Source: Catonella sp963539695 (lineage in GTDB: Bacteria > Bacillota > Clostridia > Lachnospirales > Lachnospiraceae). From it: 64,000 nt of DNA. The DNA lies in contig CAUTOC010000002.1 in NCBI GenBank assembly GCA_963539695.1, positions 19,546 through 83,545 on the forward strand, in the 5' to 3' direction. Positions 25,685-33,454 of the stretch are shown here, one piece after another. Every line of letters begins with the position of its first letter. The first letter of the stretch is position 1. The translations under genes were made by a program, and so were the position numbers. Under the pieces are notes generated by a model. That model made no database searches. It saw only the letters and a program-made list of their open reading frames with translations, and was not told the origin of the DNA.

Positions 25685-26980
25685 TTAAATACAAAATGCA
25701 GCATAAAGTGGAACAATTTTTTTGTTATCTTCAAAAGCAAAATTTTTAGCAGAAAGCTTGATAGCATACTCAGGTTTATATGTATCCATATATACTTTCA
25801 GGCTTTTTGCTTTAGTATTATCCGCAGATTTGACTTCAATCGGTATGATTTTACCATCCCTTTGTATAATGAAATCTACTTCTGCTCCCCGCTCAGACTC
25901 CCAATAATAAGTTTTATATTCATTTATCAACAGTTGTATATTCACATAATTTTCAGCCATACCACCCTTAAAATCATTTAGCTCATCAGACATATATAAA
26001 ATATCACTTGCCCGTAAATCTTTTTTGGCACATAGTAAACCTGTATCTGAAACATAAATCTTAAACGAATCAATATCACGATAGTTTTCAAGGGGCTTTT
26101 TAACCGGCATAACCTTATACACTTGAGAGGCTATTCCTGATAAGCAAAGCCACTCTATTGCATTTTCAAATTCAGAAGCTCTCCCCCCTTTTTTTACAAG
26201 CTTATATTGAAACCTTGTATTTTTCTTCGATAACTGAACTGTTATGTTGTTATATGTAAGCCTTGTTTTCTTAATTTCATTTAGATTATTATATTTACTC
26301 ATATCATTTAAATAACTTACAAGCAATGTTTCTTGAGTATGCCTTACAAGAATATAATCTTTTGTTTCAGTATATTGTAGTACACATTCGGGCATACCGC
26401 CCACAACCAGATACTGTCTGTAAAGTTCCATTGCACTATCATGTAAAGCTGATGGCATTGCTGTATCATTGGCAAAACATTTTTTTATTTGTTCAACAAG
26501 TTTAGCCTCACCCATTGCAAGCATAAATTCTTCTATATCCATTGGATAAAGTGTTTTCATATCAACTTTTCCAACAGGAAATGAAAAATTTTCTCTATTT
26601 ACTGCAACTCCAAGCAAACTTCCTGCTACAATTATATGATATTCAGGTGCATCCTCACAAAAATATTTGAGCGAAGTTAATGCCCTCTCACAAAGTTGTA
26701 CCTCATCAAACACAATCAGAGTTTTGCCCTTCACAATAGTTTGATTTGAAATATGTGATAAAACCGGAATAAGATAATCCGGAGCTATATTTTCTTCAAA
26801 TGTTTCATTTAACTTAGGGTTAGTCTCAAAATTGAAATATACAACATTTTCATAATAATTTCGTCCAAATTCCAAGACAGAATAAGTTTTTCCTACCTGT
26901 CTTGCTCCCTGTAAAATCAACGGTTTACGATGAGGGCTTTCTTTCCAGTTTTTTAAATAATCCATTATTTTTCTATCCAT
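25685..26980 (-). CDS. AAA_14/DUF4143 ATPase
   Basis: 431 aa, full length. Walker A LILQGARQVGKTYSV near residue 20, Walker B TLIVFDEVQLCERAL, sensor IIVAGSLLGVAV, then the AAA_14 lid and DUF4143 with SDTGLLCAKK, a FKGGMAENYVNIQLL helix and the PD-(D/E)xK-like pattern YYWESERGAEVDFIIQ...IIPIEVKS. Members are predicted ATPases joined to a nuclease-like fold; function unknown. RBS CGGAGGG. Oriented away from the next ATPase gene. Confidence 0.93.
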   Translation of the reverse strand: MDRKIMDYLKNWKESPHRKPLILQGARQVGKTYSVLEFGRNYYENVVYFNFETNPKLNETFEENIAPDYLIPVLSHISNQTIVKGKTLIVFDEVQLCERALTSLKYFCEDAPEYHIIVAGSLLGVAVNRENFSFPVGKVDMKTLYPMDIEEFMLAMGEAKLVEQIKKCFANDTAMPSALHDSAMELYRQYLVVGGMPECVLQYTETKDYILVRHTQETLLVSYLNDMSKYNNLNEIKKTRLTYNNITVQLSKKNTRFQYKLVKKGGRASEFENAIEWLCLSGIASQVYKVMPVKKPLENYRDIDSFKIYVSDTGLLCAKKDLRASDILYMSDELNDFKGGMAENYVNIQLLINEYKTYYWESERGAEVDFIIQRDGKIIPIEVKSADNTKAKSLKVYMDTYKPEYAIKLSAKNFAFEDNKKIVPLYAAFCI

Positions 26981-27057
26981 AACAATCCCTCCGTTTTATT
27001 AACTGATTTTAGTATAACAAGTATTTGTGTAAAAATAAAGGGATTTATAGATATATT

Positions 27058-27111
27058 CTACATTATTTAACAGGAATAACCTGAAGAAAACTACATTATT
27101 TAACATGAATA
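27058..27111. repeat. 21-bp direct repeat between divergent ATPase genes
   Basis: CTACATTATTTAACAGGAATA (27058-27078) recurs at 27091-27111 with one change (G to T), 33 bp apart. It lies between two divergently transcribed AAA_14/DUF4143 genes in a 295-bp gap that otherwise holds only a promoter. It could bind a shared regulator; nothing more can be said. Confidence 0.5.
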
Positions 27112-27208
27112 TGGTTTTTCCTGAGGTAGATAATACCTAATAATTTGAGATTAGTATTATGGATAACAACAGTTTTGGAAAAAGTGTCAAAACGCCCCAA
27201 TAGATTTA

Positions 27209-27237
27209 TTGTAAAAATGTCAAAATAAGGGTATAAT
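27209..27237 (+). promoter_or_regulatory. SigA-type promoter of the ATPase at 27276
   Basis: TTGTAA (27209-27214), a 17-bp spacer, and TATAAT (27232-27237). The start codon is 38 bp downstream of the -10. Confidence 0.7.
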
Positions 27238-27275
27238 GATATTGGAAAACGCACGAAATGGTGTGGAGGATTATT

Positions 27276-28625
27276 ATGCTTAAAAGAAAAATTGAAAAAG
27301 ATATAGAAAAATGGATTGTAAACAGTGAGAAAGCATTGCTGGTGTATGGTGTTCGTCAGGCGGGGAAGACATTTATTATTCGTGAATGTTTGAAAAGAAA
27401 CGGATGCGAATATGTTGAATTTAATCTCATTAATCAGCCTGAACTTGTAGATATTTTAAAAAATGCAATAGATATTGATGATTTAATTTTAAAACTTTCC
27501 TTATATAGTGAAAAGAAAATAGTGCCGGGCGAAACTATTTTCTTTTTTGATGAAATACAAAGATATAAGGAAATTGTGACCAAAATTAAATTTCTTGTGG
27601 AAGATAAGAGATTTAGATATATTTTATCCGGCTCTTTACTCGGGGTAGAAATTGTAAATCTTAAATCAGCCCCTGTCGGATATTTGCAGACTCTTAATAT
27701 GTACCCTATGGATTTTGAAGAGTTTTTGCAGATATTTGGTGTTGATGAGACTATAATCAATAACTTGCGTAATTGCTTTTTAACTAAGACGAAGGTCGAT
27801 GAGGTTATCCATAATAAAATTATGGAAATGTTTAATATTTATCTGATAATCGGCGGTATGCCGGCAGCAGTTGAAAAGTATCGCAATACCGAAAATATAG
27901 ATGATGTAATTGAGGAACATAAGTCGATAACCAATCAGTATAAGCTGGATTTTACACAGTATGAAGAGGAAAACCGCAAACTCATTATTACTAATATATA
28001 CGAACTTATACCGGCAGAGTTGAATGAAAAGAATAAAAGATTTATGATAGCAGATATTAATAAAAATCTCCGCTATGACAGAGTTTCGGACAGTTTTATT
28101 TGGCTATGGAAGTCGGGAGTTGCATTGGGAGTATTTAACACTACTGAACCGACAATTCCGATTATGTTAAATGAAAAGAGTGCCCTGTTCAAGCTATTTA
28201 TCTCTGATGTTGGTCTGCTTACAACATTATATGGCAAGTCCTGTAAACTTAAAATTGTAAATAAAGAAAGCGATATCAATAAGGGAGCTGTATTTGAAAA
28301 TGTTGTAGCACAGGAGCTTCATGCACATGGATACCCTCTGTATTATTATAATAGCAAAAAGATGGGAGAGATTGACTTTATTATCGAACAGGGAGGCAAA
28401 TCTCTGCCGATTGAGGTAAAGAGCGGTAAAGCATATAATAAACATTCTGCCCTGAATAATTTGCTAAATGTAAAGGAATATGGGATTGAAGAGGCTTTTA
28501 TATTCACAAACGATAATGTTAAGGTAGAAGGAAAACTGAATTATCTTCCTATTTACATGGTAATGTTCTTAAAAGATGAACCGGTGGAGTTCGCAGATAT
28601 AAAGGTAGAGAGGTTTAGGATATAA
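27276..28625 (+). CDS. AAA_14/DUF4143 ATPase
   Basis: 449 aa from the ATG at 27276, which follows TGGAGG. Walker A YGVRQAGKTFII, Walker B IFFFDEIQRY, ILSGSLLGVEI, and DUF4143 with SDVGLLTTLYG and KMGEIDFIIEQGGKSLPIEV as the nuclease-like motif. It is paralogous to, but clearly diverged from, the genes at 25685 and 31604. Divergent from the former with a shared intergenic region. Function unknown. Confidence 0.93.
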   Translation: MLKRKIEKDIEKWIVNSEKALLVYGVRQAGKTFIIRECLKRNGCEYVEFNLINQPELVDILKNAIDIDDLILKLSLYSEKKIVPGETIFFFDEIQRYKEIVTKIKFLVEDKRFRYILSGSLLGVEIVNLKSAPVGYLQTLNMYPMDFEEFLQIFGVDETIINNLRNCFLTKTKVDEVIHNKIMEMFNIYLIIGGMPAAVEKYRNTENIDDVIEEHKSITNQYKLDFTQYEEENRKLIITNIYELIPAELNEKNKRFMIADINKNLRYDRVSDSFIWLWKSGVALGVFNTTEPTIPIMLNEKSALFKLFISDVGLLTTLYGKSCKLKIVNKESDINKGAVFENVVAQELHAHGYPLYYYNSKKMGEIDFIIEQGGKSLPIEVKSGKAYNKHSALNNLLNVKEYGIEEAFIFTNDNVKVEGKLNYLPIYMVMFLKDEPVEFADIKVERFRI

Positions 28626-28649
28626 AATTATTATAGTGATATTAGAATG

Positions 28650-28899
28650 AGCCGGCTATCACTATGGAAGACTGCTTTTTACAATACTCGGCACGAAGAT
28701 TGGAGCAACAACTGTACTTAGCAGTATTATGGATGTTGAAAATAAGGTGAGAATTATTTTTGATAAAGAGGTACTTGAAAATGAGTGGTATGGCTGTACT
28801 GACAGCACCACAACAAGTTATATGAAGTTAAAAACTACAGATATTTTGGAAAAATTTCTGCCTTTTACAAAGCACGAGGTAACAGTGATTGAGGTGTGA
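28650..28899 (+). pseudogene. Coding remnant, 3' part of a lost gene
   Basis: One frame stays open through this stretch: YHYGRLLFTILGTKIGATTV, then MDVENKVRIIFDKEVLENEW, YGCTDSTTTSYMKLKTTD and HEVTVIEV, ending TGA at 28897-28899. There is no start with a ribosome site at its 5' end, so it is a C-terminal fragment left between two genes. An internal ATG at 28729 could give 56 aa. Family not recognised. It fills most of the 28626-28950 gap. Confidence 0.5.
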
Positions 28900-28950
28900 G
28901 GTACTACTATAAGTATGAATAAATTGTGCTAAACTGTAGAAAGGGGCTTT

Positions 28951-30129
28951 ATGTCAAACAGAAGATATTTGATGTTTATTGATGTATTAAAGGATAAAAC
29001 ATTAATACCGTATTTTGAAAAATGTATTGATGAGATACAAAAAGGAAATGCAAGAGTGTCAAGAACACGTGCAGAAAAAGGATACCCGTCACATCCTTGT
29101 TTTAGGGTAGAGGGGAAAGAAATTTTAATAGGGGAAGTCTTGGAATATTATTTATTTAATTTGCAGACTACAGGATTTGTAAGTAAGCCTGCTGAGGAGT
29201 TTGCCGATAAGATGAGGGTATTATGTGGCTGGCGCTGGGACATGGACAGGAAACTCACAGAATGGATAAATAAAATTTTGAGAGAGCCATTTTTTTATGA
29301 TGAAAATAATGATGAATTTAATCGTAAATGGGTGCTAAAACCTGAGGCTATGGAGTATGTTTTGTCGGAGGAATATCTTAAATATGCCTGCTTCATAGCT
29401 GTATGTTTTAGAAAGTATGGAGAGAGCTACGACAGAATATTATCGGAAGAAATCTTCTCATTTGTAACAGAACTTGGAAGCAGTTTGCCGGCACAGATAA
29501 AGAAAAATGGCAGCGGTTTAGTACCTAAAGAGATTGCATTTGCTAAAACGGTTGACTATTCATTTGCCGCAAATGATGCCTTTGCTACTATAAAAATTAC
29601 AGTTAAAACAGAAAGTGAAGCAACTTATGGCAAAATTTTTGACCATATTTGTGACTTACTAGAATTTGGCTTTCCTAAAAGTTATGCCATTGAATTTAAA
29701 AGTTCGGAGAAAAACTATTTACCTATTAAGAAACTGCCTAAAAAAGGCATAAATCAGTTGTTTGCCAATGCAGCTCTTTATCCGAAAATACATAGTAAAA
29801 TAGAGAAATATGCCCGACTCGCTATGAAGGAATTTGAATGGTACAATAATCTAAATGGTGAATACTCTGCAATGCCCGGCACTTTCGCTGTATTTGCACT
29901 TGGACTGTATGATGAGAAATATCATCAACTTGCCTGTGATTATTTATCTCTTTGTGACGGAGAACATCAGAGCCTTCAGGGAGAGTTTGTACTGGCTTAT
30001 ATCGAAAAATTCGGCTTTATGGATAAGGGACTTGAGTTATACAGGCTTTGCGATAAAAATATACAGCATCTCCCTAAAAAGCTGATATCATTGTATGAGA
30101 AACATTTGAAAACTGTTAAAAAATCTTAA
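28951..30129 (+). CDS. DUF6138-like protein
   Basis: 392 aa, soluble. The C-terminal third carries EFEWYNNLNGEYSAMPGTFA, VFALGLYDEKYHQLACDYLS, LCDGEHQSLQGEFVLAYIEK and a final NIQHLPKKL, a pattern I associate with DUF6138, though from memory only. RBS AAAGGGG. It leads a run of three forward genes (28951-31516) that share short spacers and look like immunity-type genes. Confidence 0.6.
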   Translation: MSNRRYLMFIDVLKDKTLIPYFEKCIDEIQKGNARVSRTRAEKGYPSHPCFRVEGKEILIGEVLEYYLFNLQTTGFVSKPAEEFADKMRVLCGWRWDMDRKLTEWINKILREPFFYDENNDEFNRKWVLKPEAMEYVLSEEYLKYACFIAVCFRKYGESYDRILSEEIFSFVTELGSSLPAQIKKNGSGLVPKEIAFAKTVDYSFAANDAFATIKITVKTESEATYGKIFDHICDLLEFGFPKSYAIEFKSSEKNYLPIKKLPKKGINQLFANAALYPKIHSKIEKYARLAMKEFEWYNNLNGEYSAMPGTFAVFALGLYDEKYHQLACDYLSLCDGEHQSLQGEFVLAYIEKFGFMDKGLELYRLCDKNIQHLPKKLISLYEKHLKTVKKS

Positions 30130-30164
30130 TAACATTAAACAGATTTGGAAAGGGGGAAACACAA

Positions 30165-30665
30165 ATGTACATAGCAGATAAATATTGGAACAATTATATA
30201 GGTGACAGCGATGACAGTCTGACACTGGCTTCATTTCTTATGTATAAGAGACAGGAAAAAATATCTCTTGTGGAAATATTTGCGGATTTAGGTTTAGATA
30301 AGTTAAACGGTAATTTCAGACAGAATGATGAACCGATTACGGTAAGATTAAAAGATAATGAAAATAATGAGTATGATGTTGAATTTTACTATCCTATTGA
30401 TATAATTACAGACCTTGCAGCAATTTTACTGGAATGTAAAAAAAGCGGAAGTGTAGATATAAATGAACTGCTTGGAGATGATTTAAAACCTGTAATTATC
30501 TGCCTTACAAGTACAGAGAAAGAAGAGAATATAATAAAAACTGTATTGGAAGATTTTTATACTCATCCTCTTGAATATAATTTAAGTGAAATGTGTCCGG
30601 AGGAAGATATGTTAGAGATGGCAGAAATATGCAAAGATTTGGCGAAGGAATTATTTGAGGAATAA
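30165..30665 (+). CDS. Hypothetical immunity-type protein
   Basis: 166 aa with an acidic composition and no signal. The opening IADKYWNNYIGDSDDSLTLA and ISLVEIFADLGLDKLNG resemble small proteins found beside polymorphic-toxin immunity genes in Lachnospiraceae. No Pfam family can be named safely. RBS AAAGGGGG; 35 bp after the DUF6138-like gene. Confidence 0.5.
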   Translation: MYIADKYWNNYIGDSDDSLTLASFLMYKRQEKISLVEIFADLGLDKLNGNFRQNDEPITVRLKDNENNEYDVEFYYPIDIITDLAAILLECKKSGSVDINELLGDDLKPVIICLTSTEKEENIIKTVLEDFYTHPLEYNLSEMCPEEDMLEMAEICKDLAKELFEE

Positions 30666-30700
30666 GATGATGACAGTGCAAGAATAAACAGGAGGCTATT

Positions 30701-31516
30701 ATGGCAATAGACGGGGTAAAGATTATAGATAGTGATGACGGTTATGATATTTATAATACCATAGTAGAAAGATATAAAAATGGAGAAAATGTAGACAAGA
30801 TAATTGAAGATGTTTTAAATGATGAGAAAAATTTTTGCACAGACGGATTTTATACAGAAATTTATTGGACAGCCTTTGCTTACTCTTTATGGAAAATAGG
30901 GCATTTACCTGAGGAAATAAAAAATAAAGCCCTTGAGATAATAGAAAAAGGAGCAGATGAGTTCTGGCTTGAAATTGACAGCAAGGCAAAAAAACAAAGA
31001 CAGAAGGTGCTTGATAAACTTGCTGTTCAGTTACAAAGCGAGAATCCAAAGCCTCTTAAAGTTCCAAAGACAAAAATAAAAAGAGAGCCGTATTTTAAGA
31101 TAGGAGATGTGCTTGCAGTTAAATTTGAAAATGAATACGGAGTGATTTTTGTTTCAGATGTTGATGTGAGTCCTCGAAAGATAGAATATCACCTTGCCTG
31201 CACGAGGCTGTTGCAAAAGGAGAAGCCAACTATGGAGGACTTTTTTAACAGTGAAATTGCCTGCAAGATGTGTAACACAAAATATGCGCTTGATACTGAC
31301 TGTTGGTTTAATCACAAGGATTTGGGACTTTTACTTGATAAGCTTGAGAAAATAGGAGAGTTTATACCGGAGGACTATGTGTTGGGAGTGTTGGCACCGG
31401 CACATACCCTGGATGATATATACGAGGAAATTACGGCAGATAAAGAAATATGGCATCTTAGGTTTAAGGATACTTATTATCTTATAAAAGATATGAAAGG
31501 AAGACCACAATTATGA
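30701..31516 (+). CDS. Two-domain protein, Imm26-like C-terminus
   Basis: 271 aa. The N-terminal ~105 residues form a helical domain (DGYDIYNTIVERYKNGENVD) like those in DUF4259-type immunity proteins. A linker rich in Lys/Pro follows. The C-terminal domain starts FKIGDVLAVKFENEYGVIFV and continues as a beta-rich Imm26-like fold. After the stop, another frame reads DHNYDSIDDDEELEK to TAA at 31548-31550; the original C-terminus may have been about 11 residues longer and lost by a +1 shift. Domain names are tentative. Confidence 0.55.
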   Translation: MAIDGVKIIDSDDGYDIYNTIVERYKNGENVDKIIEDVLNDEKNFCTDGFYTEIYWTAFAYSLWKIGHLPEEIKNKALEIIEKGADEFWLEIDSKAKKQRQKVLDKLAVQLQSENPKPLKVPKTKIKREPYFKIGDVLAVKFENEYGVIFVSDVDVSPRKIEYHLACTRLLQKEKPTMEDFFNSEIACKMCNTKYALDTDCWFNHKDLGLLLDKLEKIGEFIPEDYVLGVLAPAHTLDDIYEEITADKEIWHLRFKDTYYLIKDMKGRPQL

Positions 31517-31555
31517 TTCAATAGACGATGATGAAGAACTTGAAAAATAAAAACA

Positions 31556-31594
31556 TTTCGGCTAATATATAATCATAATACAAATTAGCCGAAA
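31556..31594 (+). promoter_or_regulatory. Inverted repeat around a -10 box and RBS of the ATPase at 31604
   Basis: A perfect 11-bp inverted repeat, TTTCGGCTAAT (31556-31566) and ATTAGCCGAAA (31584-31594), encloses TATAAT (31568-31573). Its right arm overlaps AAAGGAG, the ribosome site of the next gene. It could be an operator or an mRNA hairpin hiding the RBS. Confidence 0.6.
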
Positions 31595-31603
31595 GGAGTC
31601 TGT

Positions 31604-32827
31604 ATGAGTTATATTTCAAGACATTTAGAAAAGGTTATTTTAGAGGTAACAAAGGAATACCCTGCAGTGCTTGTAACAGGGCCGAGACAGGTCGGAAAAA
31701 CTACTATGCTTCAGAAGCTTATGGAAGGAACTGACAGAGCCTATGTATCCTTGGATGATTTGAATGAAAGAAATCTTGCAAAAACTGATCCGGAATTGTT
31801 TTTGCAGTTGCACAAGCCTCCGATACTGATAGATGAGGTTCAATATGCTCCTGAATTGTTTACATATATAAAAATATATGTGGACAGGAATCAAAATATG
31901 GGGGATTTCTGGCTTACGGGCTCGCAGGCATTTAAGCTGATGAAGGGACTGCAGGAGTCTTTAGCAGGAAGGGTAGCAGTATTATCGCTGACAGCTTTAT
32001 CACAAAGTGAAATTCATGGAAGCGGTGGAGAACCGTTTGCTATAGATATGGAAGCATTGACTGCAAGAAGTAAAGGAAGAAAGCCTGCTAATGTCAGAGA
32101 AATATTTGACAGAATATTTAAGGGATCAATGCCTGCTATTATGAGCGGTAAAAATAGTAATAGTCAGATTTTTTATAGCAGCTATCTGTCAACCTATATC
32201 GAAAGAGATGTAAGAGAACTTTCGGATTCGATTGACTCATTAAAGTTTTTGAGATTTATAACAGCAGTAGCAGCAAGATGCGGGCAGATATTAAATGTAG
32301 CTGATATTGCAAGAGATGCAGATATTAATCAAAAACAGGCAAAAGACTGGCTTGCTATTTTGGAAACCTTGGGGGTTGTTTTTTATTTACACCCTTATTC
32401 TAATAATATGTTAAAGCGTCTCATTAAAACACCTAAGCTATATTTTTTTGATACAGGTATAGTATGCTACCTGACTAAATGGAGCAATGCAGAAACTTTG
32501 GAAAGTGGGGCTATGAATGGAGCAATACTTGAAAATTATGTTGTTTCTGAGATAATGAAAACATATTTAAATAGTGGCAGAGAGCCGTTTATGTACTATT
32601 ATCGAGATAAGGATGCTAAAGAAATTGACATTGTATTAGAGCATGACGGAGTAATTAATCCTATAGAAATTAAAAAATCGTCAAATCCGGGTTCGGAACT
32701 TGTTAAGGTGTTTGGTCTGTTGGACAAAGCGTCAGAAACTCGTGACAAGGGGGCTATAATATGTATGAAGCCTAAGTTATCTGCTATTGACAGAGAGAAC
32801 TATATTGTGCCGGTGTGGGTGATATGA
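31604..32827 (+). CDS. AAA_14/DUF4143 ATPase
   Basis: 407 aa. Walker A VLVTGPRQVGKTTMLQ, Walker B PILIDEVQYAPELF, sensor FWLTGSQAFKLMKGL, then winged-helix DIARDADINQKQAKDWLAIL, FFDTGIVCYLTKW and the nuclease-like YYRDKDAKEIDIVLEH...INPIEIKK. This subgroup with GPRQVGKTT...GSQ is the commonest form of the family. RBS AAAGGAG lies inside an inverted repeat. Function unknown. Confidence 0.95.
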   Translation: MSYISRHLEKVILEVTKEYPAVLVTGPRQVGKTTMLQKLMEGTDRAYVSLDDLNERNLAKTDPELFLQLHKPPILIDEVQYAPELFTYIKIYVDRNQNMGDFWLTGSQAFKLMKGLQESLAGRVAVLSLTALSQSEIHGSGGEPFAIDMEALTARSKGRKPANVREIFDRIFKGSMPAIMSGKNSNSQIFYSSYLSTYIERDVRELSDSIDSLKFLRFITAVAARCGQILNVADIARDADINQKQAKDWLAILETLGVVFYLHPYSNNMLKRLIKTPKLYFFDTGIVCYLTKWSNAETLESGAMNGAILENYVVSEIMKTYLNSGREPFMYYYRDKDAKEIDIVLEHDGVINPIEIKKSSNPGSELVKVFGLLDKASETRDKGAIICMKPKLSAIDRENYIVPVWVI

Positions 32828-32890
32828 TACAAATGTGGGACTTGAAAATTGATTATCCGATAAGATAGGTAACAGAAGGGGGGGAGAAAG

Positions 32891-33343
32891 ATGTTTTGGG
32901 ATAAAGTTGCAGGTCTGTATGACCTCTTTGTAAATATAGCGCAAAGAACTAATTGCTACGGATTTTTCTGTCGGAATGCTCAAAGAAGCGAAGAAAAACT
33001 GTGCACATTTTACCAACATAAAGTTTAAAAAAGCTGATATAATGAAACTTAACTGTAAGGATGACACATTTGACAAGGTTGTGGCAGGAAATGTGATACA
33101 TTTGCTGGATAATCCTTATGCTGCCTTGAAAGAGGTGCTGAGAGTATGCAAAAAAGGTGGCAAGGTAATTATTCCAACATATATTAATAATGAAAATACC
33201 GGAAAACCTAAGGTCTTTGTTCATCTGCTTGAGAAATTAGGAGCCAACTTTAAACAGCAGGCTATATAGATGCCAAATATACTTTGATTAAGGGGAAAAT
33301 ACCCTGTGCTATTGCGGTGATTACTAAAGGTACTTGTGACTAG
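32891..33343 (+). pseudogene. Class I methyltransferase gene with internal deletions
   Basis: ATG 32891 (RBS GGGGGGAG) encodes MFWDKVAGLYDLFVNIAQR. The next frame resumes at KELIATDFSVGMLKEAKKNC, runs through GGKVIIPTYINNENTGKPKV to NFKQQ, and the tail IDAKYTLIKGKIPCAIAVIT and KGTCD is in a third frame ending TAG at 33341-33343. The SAM-binding motif I (..CGTG..) is missing and part of the C-terminal third is lost, so the protein cannot be active. The deletion pattern is like that of other wrecked genes in this region. Confidence 0.85.
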
Positions 33344-33385
33344 GGGCTTTATACTACTATAAATCTAATTGGCGGTAAAATGTTA

Positions 33386-33428
33386 AAATCCCCTTACTCT
33401 GAAATTATCAAAGTAAGAGGATTTTTTT
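33386..33428. terminator. Rho-independent terminator
   Basis: An imperfect stem pairs AAATCCCCTTACTCTG with CAAAGTAAGAGGATTT around AAATTAT, followed by a T-run on the plus strand and a shorter one on the minus strand. It lies between the methyltransferase pseudogene and the 3' end of the minus-strand transglutaminase-like gene. Confidence 0.7.
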
Positions 33429-33454
33429 ATTAAACCCGAATAGGAGTGAAAACT

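Noticed and set aside
2242..33343. Prophage or integrative element
   Set aside because: No capsid, portal, terminase, relaxase, integrase or transposase genes, and no att repeats, were seen.
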